DNA from: Rhizobium albus | GTDB taxonomy: Bacteria; Pseudomonadota; Alphaproteobacteria; Rhizobiales; Rhizobiaceae | DNA: 64,000 nucleotides | Assembly: GCA_030160035.1 (NCBI GenBank) | Contig: BSNO01000003.1 | Span: 806,001-870,000 of the forward strand | Reading direction: 5' to 3' | Part shown: positions 8,051 to 17,538 of the stretch, piece after piece | Layout: each line of letters starts with the position of its first letter | Numbering within the stretch: the stretch's first letter is position 1 | Translations under genes and position numbers: made by a program | The notes under the pieces: model-generated | The model's database searches: none | What the model saw: only the letters and a program-made list of their open reading frames with translations | Told to the model about the DNA's origin: nothing

Positions 8051-8499
8051 CGACGGCGGCGGACGTGACACGCCAGCTCATCATCGACGAAGCGAGGCGG
8101 TGGTTGGGCACGCCTTATCGGCATCAGGGATCGAGCCTGGGCATCGGCTGCGACTGCCTTGGCCTTGTTCGTGGCGTCTGGCGCGCCGTGTACGGTTGCG
8201 AACCGGAGGCGCCTGGTCCCTACGCTGCGGACTGGGCAGATGGCAACCAAGGCGAGCGTCTCCTGGAAGCGGCTGAGCGGCACTGCGGCGCGGGTTTCGG
8301 CCTCGCAGCCGCGCAGCCGGGTGACCTTATTGCGCTGCGCTGGAGGCCCGGTCAGCCGGCCAGGCATATCGGCATCTTGAGCGGCCCCGACCACTTCATC
8401 CACGCCTACGAGCAGGCGAGCGTCGTCCAATCGGCCCTGGTGCCTTCTTGGCGGCGTCGTGTCGCCGCAGCCTATCGCTTTCCGGGGATCACCGACTGA
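8047..8499 (+). CDS. NlpC/P60 family cell-wall peptidase of the tail (GTA g14 type)
   Basis: A 150-residue NlpC/P60 peptidase, expected to cut peptidoglycan peptides during DNA delivery. The catalytic Cys is in GCDCLGLVRGVW (about residues 36-47) and the catalytic His in RHIGILSGPDHFIHAYE (about 108-124). The start is set by the ATGA overlap at 8047; the frame is open further upstream (to 7927) but that part lies inside the hub gene. It ends in a TGATG overlap with the tail-tip gene. Confidence 0.92.
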   Translation: MTTAADVTRQLIIDEARRWLGTPYRHQGSSLGIGCDCLGLVRGVWRAVYGCEPEAPGPYAADWADGNQGERLLEAAERHCGAGFGLAAAQPGDLIALRWRPGQPARHIGILSGPDHFIHAYEQASVVQSALVPSWRRRVAAAYRFPGITD

Positions 8500-11400
8500 T
8501 GGCAACCATTCTTTTGCAGACAGCCGGAGCGGCATTCGGCAGCCTGTTCGGTCCATTCGGCGCGATCGTCGGTCGTGCGGCAGGCGCCTTGGCGGGTGCT
8601 GCGGTCGACCGTGCGCTGATCGGCGGCGAAACGCGGCGGGGACCGCGCCTCGAAGGCGGGCGCATTCCATCTGCCGACGAGGGCGCGGGGATCAACCGCC
8701 TGTATGGCACTGCGCGGATTGCAGGCACGCTGATCTGGGCGACGCGCTTCGAAGAGGCCGTGACGCGGGAGCGACAAGGTGCGAAGGGCGGCGGCCAGCG
8801 GGTCGAGACCTACAGCTATTTCGGCAATTTCGCGATCGGTCTGTGCGAGGGCGTGATTGCCGGCGTGCGGCGCGTCTGGGCCGACGGACAGGAGCTCGAC
8901 CTGACCGCAATCGAAATGCGGGTCCATAGCGGCACGGAAGAACAGCTTCCCGACCCGCTGATCGACGCCAAGCAGCGCGACGGCGAGGCGCCGGCTTATC
9001 GTGGCCTCGCCTATGTGGTGTTCGAGCGCTTACCGCTCGACCGTTTCGGCAACCGGATCCCGGTGCTGACATTCGAAGTGATGCGCCCGATCGGTCGGTT
9101 GGAGCAGGGGCTGCGGGCCATCACCATGATCCCGGGCGCAACGGAACACGGCTATCAACCGGCACCGGTGTCGGAGCGAGTGGGCGACGGCGAGGGGCAG
9201 TTTCTCAATCGTCACGCCTTGCATGCAACGAGCGACTGGGTTGCATCGCTCGACGAGTTGCAGGCGCTCTGCCCCAATCTTGAAAGCGTGGCGCTGGTTT
9301 GCGCCTGGTTCGGCAGCGACCTCCGTGCGGGGGCCTGTCGTATCGATCCGAGGGTAGAGGTGGCTTCGCGGCTGGACGAGAGCCAGCCCTGGTTAGTTGC
9401 GGGTATCGGTCGGCAGTCGGCCTTGCTCGTTTCGAGGAAGGACGGTTCGCCCGCCTATGGCGGCACGCCGAGCGATGCGAGCTTGCGTGCAGCCATTGCC
9501 GATTTGAAGGCGCGCGGGTTGAAAGTCTATCTTTATCCGTTCGTGATGTTGGATGTTCCACCTGGGAACGGCCTGCCGGATCCGGAAGGCGGAGCCGAGC
9601 AGCCGGCTTATCCGTGGCGAGGTCGCATCACAAGTTACCCGGCGCCCGGCCGCCCGGGCAGCGCCGATCGCACAGCGGCGGTGCGGGCTCAGGTGGATGC
9701 CTTCTGCGGACCCGCACTGCCGACGGACTTTGCGGCCGGTGCAGGAGGCGTCGTCTATTCCGGCAGCGATTCCGGTTATCGACGGTTCATCCTTCACTAC
9801 GCGCATCTCGCAGCGCAGACCGGCGGCGTCGATGGGTTCATCCTGGGCTCGGAGATGCGCGGCCTGACGCGTCTGCGGGACGAGAACGACGCATTCCCGT
9901 TCGTCGATGCGCTCATCCGCCTCGCCGACGACGTGCGCTCCGTCATGGGTCCCGCCACTCGCCTGACCTACGCCGCCGACTGGACCGAATATTTCGGCTA
10001 TCGACCGGATGACGGCAGCGGCGACGTTTTCTTCAATCTCGATCCGCTTTGGATGAGCGACGCGATCGATGCGATCGGGATCGACAACTACATGCCACTT
10101 GCCGATTGGCGGGACGGTGATGTCACCGATGGCAATCCCGATGGGTTCGCCAACCCTACCGATCGGGAGGGGATGCGGTCACAGATAGCGGGCGGTGAAG
10201 GGTTCGATTGGTATTATGCGACGGCCAGCGACCGCGCCGAGAGGCGTCGCACGCCGATCGCCGATGGTGCGCACGACAAGCCCTGGGTCTTCCGGACGAA
10301 GGATCTGGAAGGCTGGTGGAGCAATCCTCATTTCGAGCGGCGGGGCGGTGTGGAACGCGCGCTGCCGACCACCTGGCTGCCAGGCGGAAAGCCAATCTGG
10401 TTCACCGAGCTTGGCTGCCCGGCAGTCGACAAGGGAGCCAACCAGCCGAATGTTTTTCCCGATCCGAAATCGTCGGAAGGGCAAATTCCATATTTCTCGA
10501 CCGGCGCGCGGTCCGATCTCATTCAAAGACGCTTCATGGAGGCTCATCTCGACCATTGGTCGAGCAGTGATGTGCCAGTCGGCATGGTCGACCCAGCCCA
10601 CATCTTCGGATGGACCTGGGATGCGCGCCCCTATCCCGCTTTTCCGGCTGACAGCGCTGTCTGGTCCGATGGGGCGAACTGGCGCACGGGCCATTGGCTG
10701 AACGGCCGGCTGGGGACCGCGGCCATGGCAGACATCATCGAAGCGATCGGAATCGACCACGGCGTTTCGTCCATCCGGTGCGACGATCTGAACGTCGATC
10801 TCATCGGCTATGTCCAGAGCGAGCCGATGACGGCACGCGCTCTGATCGAACCGCTTCTCGAACTTGCTCAGGCGGATGCCCATGAAAGTGCAGGCGTCAT
10901 CCGCGTCCGCTCAAGGTCTACCAGCGTTGTGGCGCCCCTGGCAGCGGATGTGCTTGTCGAACCTGACGAGGCTGCGACGATTGCGTTTGTGCGATCGCAG
11001 CCAGACGAGCTCGCCGTTCAATGCATCATCGACCACATCGATCCCGACAGCGAGTATTCGGCGGCCATCGGCAGGTCCCGCAGGCTGGAAATGTCGGAGA
11101 CGCGGCTGCAGCGGCTCTCGCTGCCTGCTGTGATGACCGAGGAAACGGCTGGGGCGCAGGCGGAGGCCTGGTTGCGCGACCATTGGGCCGGAGGTGAGCG
11201 GGCGACTTTCGCTCTGCCGCCATCTCGGATCGAGGTCGAACCGGGTGACGTGCTGCTTCTGGAAGAGCAGGGCACGACACGCTGGGCAGTGACCCGCGTC
11301 GAAGATGGCGGCTCAAGGCGGATCGAAGCGAGCAGCATCGCCGAGGCTCAGCCGAAATTGCCGGGTACCGGTGGAACGAGGCCACCGTCACTTCCTGACA

Positions 11401-12338
11401 GGCTGGCGCCCTGGCTGCCCATGATCGAGCTGATCGATCTCCCTGTACTCGACGGCTTCGATGAAACAGGGTGGTTCAAGGCGGCTCTCTGGAGCAGGCC
11501 GTTCAAGCGCGCTCTCCTTTCCATGTCCGAAGGGGAGGAAGGCTTTCGCGAGAGAGCAGAAATCGAACGACCAGCTCGCATGGGCGTGCTGACCACTGCG
11601 CTGCAGCCTGGTGTCGCGAACCGGTTCGACCGTTCCGGTACATTGTTTTGCCGGCTGGCCTTCGGCAGCCTGGAATCTGCAACCGAGCTTGCTGTGTTGA
11701 ACGGCGCCAACGCGCTGGCAGTGCGCAGCAATTCCGGTGCCTGGGAGGTTGTTCAGTTCACGCACGCCGAGGAGACCGAAATCGGTCACTGGCGACTGAG
11801 CGGCCTGCTCCGGGGGCAGGGCGGCACGGAAGACGCGATGCTTACGGGTGCAGACATCGACGCGCGCATTGTGGTGCTGGATGAGGCGTTGGCGCCGATC
11901 CGGTTGCGGCCGAGCGAGGTGGGCATCCCCTTCAACTGGCGAATTTCGGCGACCGGCGGAGAAGTACAGCAACTGGGGACACCAATTGCAGGCGGAACTC
12001 GAGCGCTGACGCCGCTTGCGCCGGTGCATCTCGAAGCCTTTCGGGATCAGGAGGGAAGCATCGACATTTGCTGGATCCGGCGCGGTCGTATCGATTCCGA
12101 CAGTTGGCTCGACAGCGACATACCGCTTGATGCTGACGGCGAGCGATACCGCCTTCAGATTGAGGACGAATCTACGACCCAGCACGTCGTGGACGTCTTC
12201 GAGCCCCGGTTTCATCTTTCGGACGCGGAGCAACGCGCGATCTTCGGCGCGCCGCCTTCGATCATCGAGATCACAGTTCGCCAGATCGGATCGCGCATGG
12301 CTCTCGGGCTTCCGGCGCGCGCCGTGATCACCCTTTGA
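8499..12338 (+). CDS. GTA tail-tip / host specificity protein with TIM-barrel domain (g15 type)
   Basis: A 1279-residue protein, the largest of the cluster and the particle part thought to contact the recipient cell. The N-terminus (LLQTAGAAFGSLFGPFGAIVGRAAGALAG) is a hydrophobic glycine-rich segment. The GTA TIM-barrel-like domain spans roughly residues 420-740, with TYAADWTEYFGY near 490, DAIGIDNYMPLADWRDG near 525 and WFTELGCPAVDKGANQPNVF near 633. A phage-tail domain and a C-terminal beta-rich domain (ALTPLAPVHLEA, then ICWIRRGR) follow. ATG 8499 overlaps the previous stop; a longer frame from 8448 is inside g14. Full length for the family. Confidence 0.93.
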   Translation: MATILLQTAGAAFGSLFGPFGAIVGRAAGALAGAAVDRALIGGETRRGPRLEGGRIPSADEGAGINRLYGTARIAGTLIWATRFEEAVTRERQGAKGGGQRVETYSYFGNFAIGLCEGVIAGVRRVWADGQELDLTAIEMRVHSGTEEQLPDPLIDAKQRDGEAPAYRGLAYVVFERLPLDRFGNRIPVLTFEVMRPIGRLEQGLRAITMIPGATEHGYQPAPVSERVGDGEGQFLNRHALHATSDWVASLDELQALCPNLESVALVCAWFGSDLRAGACRIDPRVEVASRLDESQPWLVAGIGRQSALLVSRKDGSPAYGGTPSDASLRAAIADLKARGLKVYLYPFVMLDVPPGNGLPDPEGGAEQPAYPWRGRITSYPAPGRPGSADRTAAVRAQVDAFCGPALPTDFAAGAGGVVYSGSDSGYRRFILHYAHLAAQTGGVDGFILGSEMRGLTRLRDENDAFPFVDALIRLADDVRSVMGPATRLTYAADWTEYFGYRPDDGSGDVFFNLDPLWMSDAIDAIGIDNYMPLADWRDGDVTDGNPDGFANPTDREGMRSQIAGGEGFDWYYATASDRAERRRTPIADGAHDKPWVFRTKDLEGWWSNPHFERRGGVERALPTTWLPGGKPIWFTELGCPAVDKGANQPNVFPDPKSSEGQIPYFSTGARSDLIQRRFMEAHLDHWSSSDVPVGMVDPAHIFGWTWDARPYPAFPADSAVWSDGANWRTGHWLNGRLGTAAMADIIEAIGIDHGVSSIRCDDLNVDLIGYVQSEPMTARALIEPLLELAQADAHESAGVIRVRSRSTSVVAPLAADVLVEPDEAATIAFVRSQPDELAVQCIIDHIDPDSEYSAAIGRSRRLEMSETRLQRLSLPAVMTEETAGAQAEAWLRDHWAGGERATFALPPSRIEVEPGDVLLLEEQGTTRWAVTRVEDGGSRRIEASSIAEAQPKLPGTGGTRPPSLPDRLAPWLPMIELIDLPVLDGFDETGWFKAALWSRPFKRALLSMSEGEEGFRERAEIERPARMGVLTTALQPGVANRFDRSGTLFCRLAFGSLESATELAVLNGANALAVRSNSGAWEVVQFTHAEETEIGHWRLSGLLRGQGGTEDAMLTGADIDARIVVLDEALAPIRLRPSEVGIPFNWRISATGGEVQQLGTPIAGGTRALTPLAPVHLEAFRDQEGSIDICWIRRGRIDSDSWLDSDIPLDADGERYRLQIEDESTTQHVVDVFEPRFHLSDAEQRAIFGAPPSIIEITVRQIGSRMALGLPARAVITL

Positions 12339-12366
12339 CTTTCTTCAATCTGACAGGAGAATGAGT

Positions 12367-12573
12367 ATGGATCCCATCAAGCCCTGGTATATGTCGCGCA
12401 GCATCTGGGGCGGCCTGATCGCCGCTGCAGCCTCTCTTGGAAGCCTTTTCTGCGTGACGCTCGAAACGGGTGACCAGCTCATTTTGACGGAGGCATTGCT
12501 CCAGGTCATAGGTGCTTTGGGTGCGGCGGCCGCGGTCTATGGTCGGTTTGCAGCCACAAGCCGCCTGTTTTAG
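12367..12573 (+). CDS. Small holin-like membrane protein after the GTA cluster
   Basis: A 68-residue protein with two hydrophobic segments, IWGGLIAAAASLGSLFCV (about residues 13-30) and LLQVIGALGAAAAVYGRF (about 45-62), and a short polar turn between them. The SRSIWGGLIA start and GRFAATSRL end match a common phage holin-like pattern. ATG 12367 has AGGAGA with a 6-base spacer; ATG 12361 directly abuts it and is unlikely. It is 28 bases after the tail-tip gene and before the terminal hairpin, so it is probably co-transcribed. A lysis or release role is inference. Confidence 0.7.
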   Translation: MDPIKPWYMSRSIWGGLIAAAASLGSLFCVTLETGDQLILTEALLQVIGALGAAAAVYGRFAATSRLF

Positions 12574-12579
12574 AGACGA

Positions 12580-12610
12580 GGGACGCCGCAGGCGGGGCCG
12601 GCGGCGTCCC
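12580..12610 (+). terminator. Hairpin closing the GTA cluster
   Basis: A perfect 10-bp stem GGGACGCCGC (12580-12589) and GCGGCGTCCC (12601-12610) with an 11-base loop. No T-run follows (CTCAAAG), which is common for GC-rich alphaproteobacterial terminators. It begins 7 bases after the holin-like gene stop. Confidence 0.65.
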
Positions 12611-12670
12611 CTCAAAGAAGATTGCTGGCATTCATTTGCCGTTCAGTGTGCCTCCGGTAAAAGTGCGCCT

Positions 12671-12958
12671 ATGAAACGGACAGCATCAATCGGAACCGCA
12701 ATGCTAGCGTCACTTCTTTTTTCGGCCGTGGCCGCGACTGCAATGCCGACCGTTCAGGTCGACCACCAGCGGCCGCTCACCCAGATGGTGCAACTCGACT
12801 GCGGCGGCGCGGCACAGCGCGTCGTGGCCGAGACCGGTGGCACCCTGCTGTCCGTATCGCCAGGTCCGAACGGAACCTGCAGCGTGACGGTGCTGATCCC
12901 CGGCAATGGCAGCGACGACAGGCCGCGTCGCGAAACGCGGACCGTTCCCGCTGGTTGA
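12671..12958 (+). CDS. Small secreted protein upstream of feuPQ (FeuN candidate)
   Basis: A 95-residue protein with a clear Sec signal peptide: basic MKRT, hydrophobic core to about residue 24, and cleavage likely after VAATA. The mature part is about 70 residues, with two cysteines (VQLDCGG and NGTCSVTV) that could form a disulfide. No domain is recognised. In Sinorhizobium a small periplasmic protein, FeuN, is encoded just upstream of feuP and restrains FeuQ; size, location and export fit, but I cannot compare sequences. An upstream in-frame start at 12512 overlaps the holin-like gene and the hairpin, so it is rejected. Confidence 0.65.
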   Translation: MKRTASIGTAMLASLLFSAVAATAMPTVQVDHQRPLTQMVQLDCGGAAQRVVAETGGTLLSVSPGPNGTCSVTVLIPGNGSDDRPRRETRTVPAG

Positions 12959-13015
12959 CGCAAGCGCCTTCAACAGGCACTGAACCATAATCTTTTCAAG
13001 GCGCGGGCCAGCTTT

Positions 13016-13705
13016 ATGCGGATATTGGTTGTCGAGGATGATCGCGATCTCAATCGCCAACTGAGCGATGCGCTGGTTGATGCCGGCTACGTCGTCGATC
13101 AGGCCTATGACGGCGAGGAAGGCCATTTTCTCGGAGATACCGAGCCCTACGATGCAGTCGTATTGGATATCGGTCTGCCGGAAATGGATGGCATCAGCGT
13201 CCTGGAGCGGTGGCGCTCGGGTGGACGATTGATGCCTGTGTTGATCCTCACGGCCCGCGATCGCTGGAGCGACAAGGTTGCCGGTATCGACGCCGGTGCC
13301 GATGACTACGTGGCGAAGCCCTATCATCTCGAAGAAGTGCTGGCGCGCATCCGCGCGCTCATCCGTCGGGCAGCCGGCCATGCCTCCTCGGAACTGAGAT
13401 GCGGCCCCGTGCTGCTCGACACCAAGGCTTCAAAGGCAAGCGTCGACGGCCAGCCGCTCAAGCTCACCTCGCACGAATATCGGCTTCTCTCTTACCTGAT
13501 GCATCATATGGGCGAGGTGGTGTCGCGCACCGAGCTCGTCGAGCACATGTACGACCAGGATTTCGACCGCGATTCCAACACGATCGAAGTGTTTGTCGGC
13601 CGCCTGCGCAAGAAGATCGGCGGAGACTACATCGAGACGGTGCGCGGTCTCGGCTACCGCATGCAGGAGCCCGGCAATGGCGGCGGCACGGCCGAAAAGG
13701 GTTAG
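13016..13705 (+). CDS. feuP: OmpR-family response regulator, FeuP type
   Basis: A 229-residue regulator with receiver domain (residues 1-115; acidic pair EDD at 7-9, phospho-acceptor Asp in VVLDIGLPEMDG near 51, Lys in VAKPYH near 101) and a C-terminal winged helix (LTSHEYRLLSYLMHHMG, then NTIEVFVGRLRKKIG, then VRGLGYRM). The stretch GEEGHFLGDTEPYDAVVLDIGLP is the form I associate with rhizobial FeuP, which in Sinorhizobium activates ndvA and cyclic glucan export. The kinase gene starts inside its 3' end. Confidence 0.85.
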   Translation: MRILVVEDDRDLNRQLSDALVDAGYVVDQAYDGEEGHFLGDTEPYDAVVLDIGLPEMDGISVLERWRSGGRLMPVLILTARDRWSDKVAGIDAGADDYVAKPYHLEEVLARIRALIRRAAGHASSELRCGPVLLDTKASKASVDGQPLKLTSHEYRLLSYLMHHMGEVVSRTELVEHMYDQDFDRDSNTIEVFVGRLRKKIGGDYIETVRGLGYRMQEPGNGGGTAEKG

Positions 13706-15116
13706 TTCTCTCACCTTACGCGTGTTGGCGGTTTCCACGCTTTGGGCGGTGATCGCGCTCATCGCCGTCGGTCTCATCATCAACACGCTCTATCGCCAAG
13801 GCACGGAACGCGGCTTTCGCGAATTGCTGCGCGCGCATCTCTACAACGTCGTGAACTCCGTCTGGATCAACGGCGAGGGCGAGTTGCGCGGAGAACCCGA
13901 ATTCGGTGATCTGCGTTACTCCCAGCCTGCAACCGGCTGGTACTGGGTCGTGGAGCCGATCGAAGGGTCGAATTCGCCGCCGAAATCCTCGATCTCTCTC
14001 GGGGGCCGGTCGCTCGACCGGCCGAGCCAGGAAGAAATCTCCTTCAACGCCCTCTACGAGCGCGCCTATAACGTCGTCGATCCGTTCGGCAACGATGTCG
14101 TCGTCATGGAGACCGAAGTCGAACTGAACGACGAAGGGCGTGTCGCGCGCTTTCGCGTGACGGGCAATCGCGATGCGGTCGAGGCCGACGTGGCCGAATT
14201 CACCAACCGACTGACGATTGCCCTTGTCATCTTCGGCGTAGCGTCGCTTTTCGTGAATGCCGGCGCGATCCTGATCGGGCTGCGGCCACTGGACAGCGTG
14301 CGTCGCGCACTCGAAAGCATCCGGACCGGCAAGAGCTCATCGCTGAACGATGAATTCCCTCGCGAAATTGCGCCCTTGGCCGGGGAAGTGAACGCCCTGA
14401 TCGACACCAACCGAAGGGTCGTGGAACGCGCCCGCATGCAGGTGGGCAACCTTGCGCACTCGCTGAAGACGCCGCTGGCTGTGCTGCTCAACGAGTCGAA
14501 GAGCATGACCTCCGAGCATGGCGACCTTGTCCGCAATCAGGCGGAAACCATGCAGCGGCAGGTACAGACCTATCTCGATCGGGCGCGTATCGTCGCGCAA
14601 TCAGGATCCATTCTTGCGAGAACCGAGGCAGAGCCAGCTTTCGAACGTCTGATACGGGTGATGCGCCGGCTGAATCCCAATCTGGCTTTCGAGTTAAGCG
14701 TGAAACCCAAGGGCGTATGGATCGCGCTCGAGCAGCACGATCTCGAGGAGATCGGCGGCAACCTGCTCGACAACGCCGCCAAGTTCGCCCGCAGCCGGAT
14801 CAAGGTGAGCCTCGCGGTCGGCGCTGTCGCTCCGGCCCGTCCCGACGATGGACCCAGCGATGGCTGGCTGACGCTGGTTGTGGAGGATGACGGGCCCGGA
14901 CTGACGGCAGACCAGATGGCGGAGGCCGTCAAGCGCGGTCGCCGGCTCGACGAAAGCAAGCCCGGCACGGGGCTGGGGCTTTCCATCGTCGACGAGATCG
15001 CGCGGGAATATCACGGCGTTCTGCGGCTGACGCAGAGCCCGCTCGGTGGACTTCGCGCGGAAGTCACGTTGCCTGCCATCAAGGAAGCGGCGTCTCGGCT
15101 GCGACTGCGCTCGTAG
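13677..15116 (+). CDS. feuQ: Membrane sensor histidine kinase, FeuQ type
   Basis: A 479-residue kinase: TM1 at about residues 15-38, periplasmic sensor region to about 175, TM2 near 180-203 (LVIFGVASLFVNAGAILIG), HAMP linker, H-box LAHSLKTPLAVLL near 262, N-box NLLDNAAKFA, and G-boxes DDGPGL and GTGLGLSIVDEI. The start at ATG 13677 overlaps the regulator by 29 bases; an earlier in-frame start at 13593 runs through the regulator gene and gives a non-hydrophobic arginine/alanine-rich leader, so it is rejected. It forms a pair with FeuP. Confidence 0.85.
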   Translation: MAAARPKRVSSLTLRVLAVSTLWAVIALIAVGLIINTLYRQGTERGFRELLRAHLYNVVNSVWINGEGELRGEPEFGDLRYSQPATGWYWVVEPIEGSNSPPKSSISLGGRSLDRPSQEEISFNALYERAYNVVDPFGNDVVVMETEVELNDEGRVARFRVTGNRDAVEADVAEFTNRLTIALVIFGVASLFVNAGAILIGLRPLDSVRRALESIRTGKSSSLNDEFPREIAPLAGEVNALIDTNRRVVERARMQVGNLAHSLKTPLAVLLNESKSMTSEHGDLVRNQAETMQRQVQTYLDRARIVAQSGSILARTEAEPAFERLIRVMRRLNPNLAFELSVKPKGVWIALEQHDLEEIGGNLLDNAAKFARSRIKVSLAVGAVAPARPDDGPSDGWLTLVVEDDGPGLTADQMAEAVKRGRRLDESKPGTGLGLSIVDEIAREYHGVLRLTQSPLGGLRAEVTLPAIKEAASRLRLRS

Positions 15117-15231
15117 GTCGCGAATTCGTCATTTGTTCTGTTGCCTTATCGGCCACAATGCGGCCATAAGCATCGGGCACCCAATTTGCGTGCCGATAAT
15201 GGCTCCTGCGCCGGAAATTATACTTTTAGCG

Positions 15232-15690
15232 ATGCTTCACTCCCTGCAGCACACAACGAAGTTCCTGGTTGTCATTGCGCTAGGCGCTTTGGCCGGATGC
15301 GCGTCTTCGCAAACCGGCAGCTCGACACTCGCCATGTTGCCGGCTTCGCTCAGCAGTGAGCGTGGGCAGACGGCCGAGAACGCCTTTCTGACCGCGTTGA
15401 ATGGCGGGATCATCGCCCCGGTTGCCGGCAACACGCTCTCGGAACGAGATCTGCGCAAGGCGCTGGAAGCGGAATACAACGCGCTCGAGGCAGCCCCCGT
15501 AGGCCAATCGGTGGCCTGGACCAACGAACGATCCGGTCTGTCCGGCGAAGTTGCGGCAGCCCAGGCCTATCAGGTGGGTTCCCAGAACTGCCGCCAGTAC
15601 ACGCACACTCTGCGTGGCAATGGCCAGCCGATCGTCGCAAGAGGCACGGCATGCCGCTCGGCGGAAGGCACCTGGACGCCGCTGACCTGA
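15232..15690 (+). CDS. Outer-membrane lipoprotein of the surface antigen (17 kDa / RT0821) type
   Basis: A 152-residue lipoprotein. A signal peptide ends in the lipobox LAGC at about residues 19-22. The second half has the pattern of small surface antigen lipoproteins: LSERDLRKALEAEYNAL, GQSVAWTNERSGLSGEV and the C-terminal NCRQYTHTL...ARGTACRSAEGTWTPL, where two cysteines frame the final strands. ATG 15232 is chosen because it places the lipobox properly; the open frame continues upstream to 15046 inside feuQ. Role unknown, probably outer-membrane integrity. Confidence 0.8.
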   Translation: MLHSLQHTTKFLVVIALGALAGCASSQTGSSTLAMLPASLSSERGQTAENAFLTALNGGIIAPVAGNTLSERDLRKALEAEYNALEAAPVGQSVAWTNERSGLSGEVAAAQAYQVGSQNCRQYTHTLRGNGQPIVARGTACRSAEGTWTPLT

Positions 15691-15816
15691 TTGCACCGGC
15701 ACAGGCTGATTTTTCAGTCTGAAACGGCCGTGCCAGCTTGCGACCAAACGCCCCGAGACCAAGGTAACCTTTCCTTTGCTCTTGGAAGATGAGAGCCCGT
15801 CGGATATTCGATTGAC

Positions 15817-17052
15817 ATGATGTTCTGGGTACTCGCCGCCGTTCTGACTGCCCTCGTGACGATTGCGTTGTTGCTGCCCCTGGCGCGCGGCAAGCGCGCC
15901 GGCAGCGACGCGGAATACGATGTCGAGGTCTATTCCGACCAGTTGGCCGAAGTCGAACGTGATCGGGCAGGCGGCCTGATCGGCACGGACGAGGCAGCAC
16001 ACGCCCGCGCCGAGATCGGCCGTCGTCTTTTGCGGGCAAAAAAAGCGCAGTCTGCCGCAACAGACCGCCGCGGCGGAGGTCGCCTCACGACCGCTGCCCG
16101 CCTGTGCGTTCTCGTCGGCGTTCCGCTCTTGGGAATGAGCGTCTATCTCGCGACCGGCGCTCCCGGTCTCCCGGATCAGCCGCTTGCATCGCGTGCCACG
16201 ACGCCTGAGGAAGCTTCTCCGATCGCGACGATGATCGCTCAGGCAGAGCAGCACCTTGAGGAAAACCCGGATGACGGGCGCGGCTGGGATGTTCTAGCGC
16301 CGATCTATCTTCGGGCAGGGCAACTGCAGGAAGCGCGCACGGCCTACCTGAACGCCATCCGCCTCTTGGGCCCCACCTCGGCCCGCCAAAGCGGCTACGG
16401 TGAAGCGCTTGTCGCGCTCGCCAGCGGCGTCGTCACCGAAGAGGCCGCTGTGGCTTTTCAGTCCGCGCGTGAATTGCAGCCGGACGAGCCGAAGGCAGCG
16501 TTCTATCTGGCCCTGGCGCTGGAGCAGGAAGGGCGCGACGATCGTGCCCTTGAAGCGTTCCGCCGGCTTGCAGAACAGTCGCCGCCTGACGCTCCCTGGA
16601 TGACGGTGGTGAACGAGAAAATCGCGGCGCTGGGCGGGCAGGTTGCCGACATTAGTCCTTCCGGCCTGCCGCCTTTGAGCCTGTTGCCGGGTGCCGAAGC
16701 AGATGCAAATGCCGATTCCGGCGATGTCGCGTCAGTTCAGCCGCCGCTTCAGCCCGGCCCATCGCAGGACGATCTGGCTGCGGCGCGTGACATGAGCGAC
16801 GAGGAGCGCCAGGCCATGATCGAAACGATGGTCGGCAACCTTGATCGTCGCCTTCGAGAGAACCCGCAGGACATCGAAGGATGGATCCGATTGGTTCGTT
16901 CCTATGGAGTGCTCGGTCAGCCCCAGCAGGCCGAAGAGGCGCTTGCCCGGGGGCTTGCCGTGTTCCCTGAAGAGAGCGAAGATGGCCGGGCACTGCTTGC
17001 CGTCGCGCGCCAGGTTGGAGTTGACCGGCTGGAAGAGGAGGGTGCGCAATGA
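15817..17052 (+). CDS. ccmI: Cytochrome c biogenesis protein CcmI (CycH)
   Basis: A 411-residue protein with an N-terminal TM ([22 protein letters not shown]), a leucine/Glu-rich cytoplasmic loop, a second TM near residue 85-105 ([19 protein letters not shown]) and a long periplasmic TPR region ([25 protein letters not shown] and later repeats). CcmI holds apocytochrome c for the CcmF/H haem ligation complex. It is the first gene of an order matching rhizobial cycHJKL and ends in an ATGA overlap with ccmE. Confidence 0.93.
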   Translation: MMFWVLAAVLTALVTIALLLPLARGKRAGSDAEYDVEVYSDQLAEVERDRAGGLIGTDEAAHARAEIGRRLLRAKKAQSAATDRRGGGRLTTAARLCVLVGVPLLGMSVYLATGAPGLPDQPLASRATTPEEASPIATMIAQAEQHLEENPDDGRGWDVLAPIYLRAGQLQEARTAYLNAIRLLGPTSARQSGYGEALVALASGVVTEEAAVAFQSARELQPDEPKAAFYLALALEQEGRDDRALEAFRRLAEQSPPDAPWMTVVNEKIAALGGQVADISPSGLPPLSLLPGAEADANADSGDVASVQPPLQPGPSQDDLAAARDMSDEERQAMIETMVGNLDRRLRENPQDIEGWIRLVRSYGVLGQPQQAEEALARGLAVFPEESEDGRALLAVARQVGVDRLEEEGAQ

Positions 17053-17498
17053 CGCGCAAGCAGAAACGCCTGGCGGTCATTGCCGGAGGCATGGGCGTCG
17101 TCGCGGTTGCCGCAGCCCTCGTTCTGGTCGCGCTGCGTGACGAGATTGTCTTCTTCCATTCGCCCAGCGATCTTTTGACCAACGCCGTGGAACCCGGCAC
17201 GCGCATCCGTCTGGGCGGCCTGGTCGCCAACGACTCGCTCAATCGCTCCTCCGGCACGCTCGTTCGGTTTGCCATCGAAGATGGCGGCAGCGAGGTGGAA
17301 GTGGAGTACAACGGCATCCTCCCGGATCTTTTCCGCGAAGGGCAGGGCGTCATTACTGAAGGGGCGTTCCAGCCGGGAAGTCCGGTTTTCGTCGCGGACA
17401 CAGTTCTTGCCAAGCACGACGAGAATTATATGCCGCGCGAAGTTGCCGACAGTCTGCGCGAGCAAGGCGTCTGGCAGGGTGAGGGGGAGGCCAATTGA
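17049..17498 (+). CDS. ccmE: Haem chaperone CcmE (CycJ)
   Basis: A 149-residue membrane-anchored periplasmic haem chaperone. It has a basic N-terminus and a TM at about residues 9-30, an OB-fold domain ([30 protein letters not shown]), and the haem-binding motif AKHDENYMP near residue 122, whose His bonds covalently to haem. The start overlaps the ccmI stop (ATGA at 17049). A 40-base gap separates it from ccmF. Confidence 0.95.
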   Translation: MTRKQKRLAVIAGGMGVVAVAAALVLVALRDEIVFFHSPSDLLTNAVEPGTRIRLGGLVANDSLNRSSGTLVRFAIEDGGSEVEVEYNGILPDLFREGQGVITEGAFQPGSPVFVADTVLAKHDENYMPREVADSLREQGVWQGEGEAN

Positions 17499-17538
17499 TC
17501 GATCGTCGATTGGTCACGGATAAGGGAGAGATAGGCGC

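Noticed and set aside
1-12610. Ordinary temperate prophage
   Set aside because: No integrase, repressor, att repeats or replication genes on the visible side, and gene order and families are those of GTAs; upstream sequence is not available.
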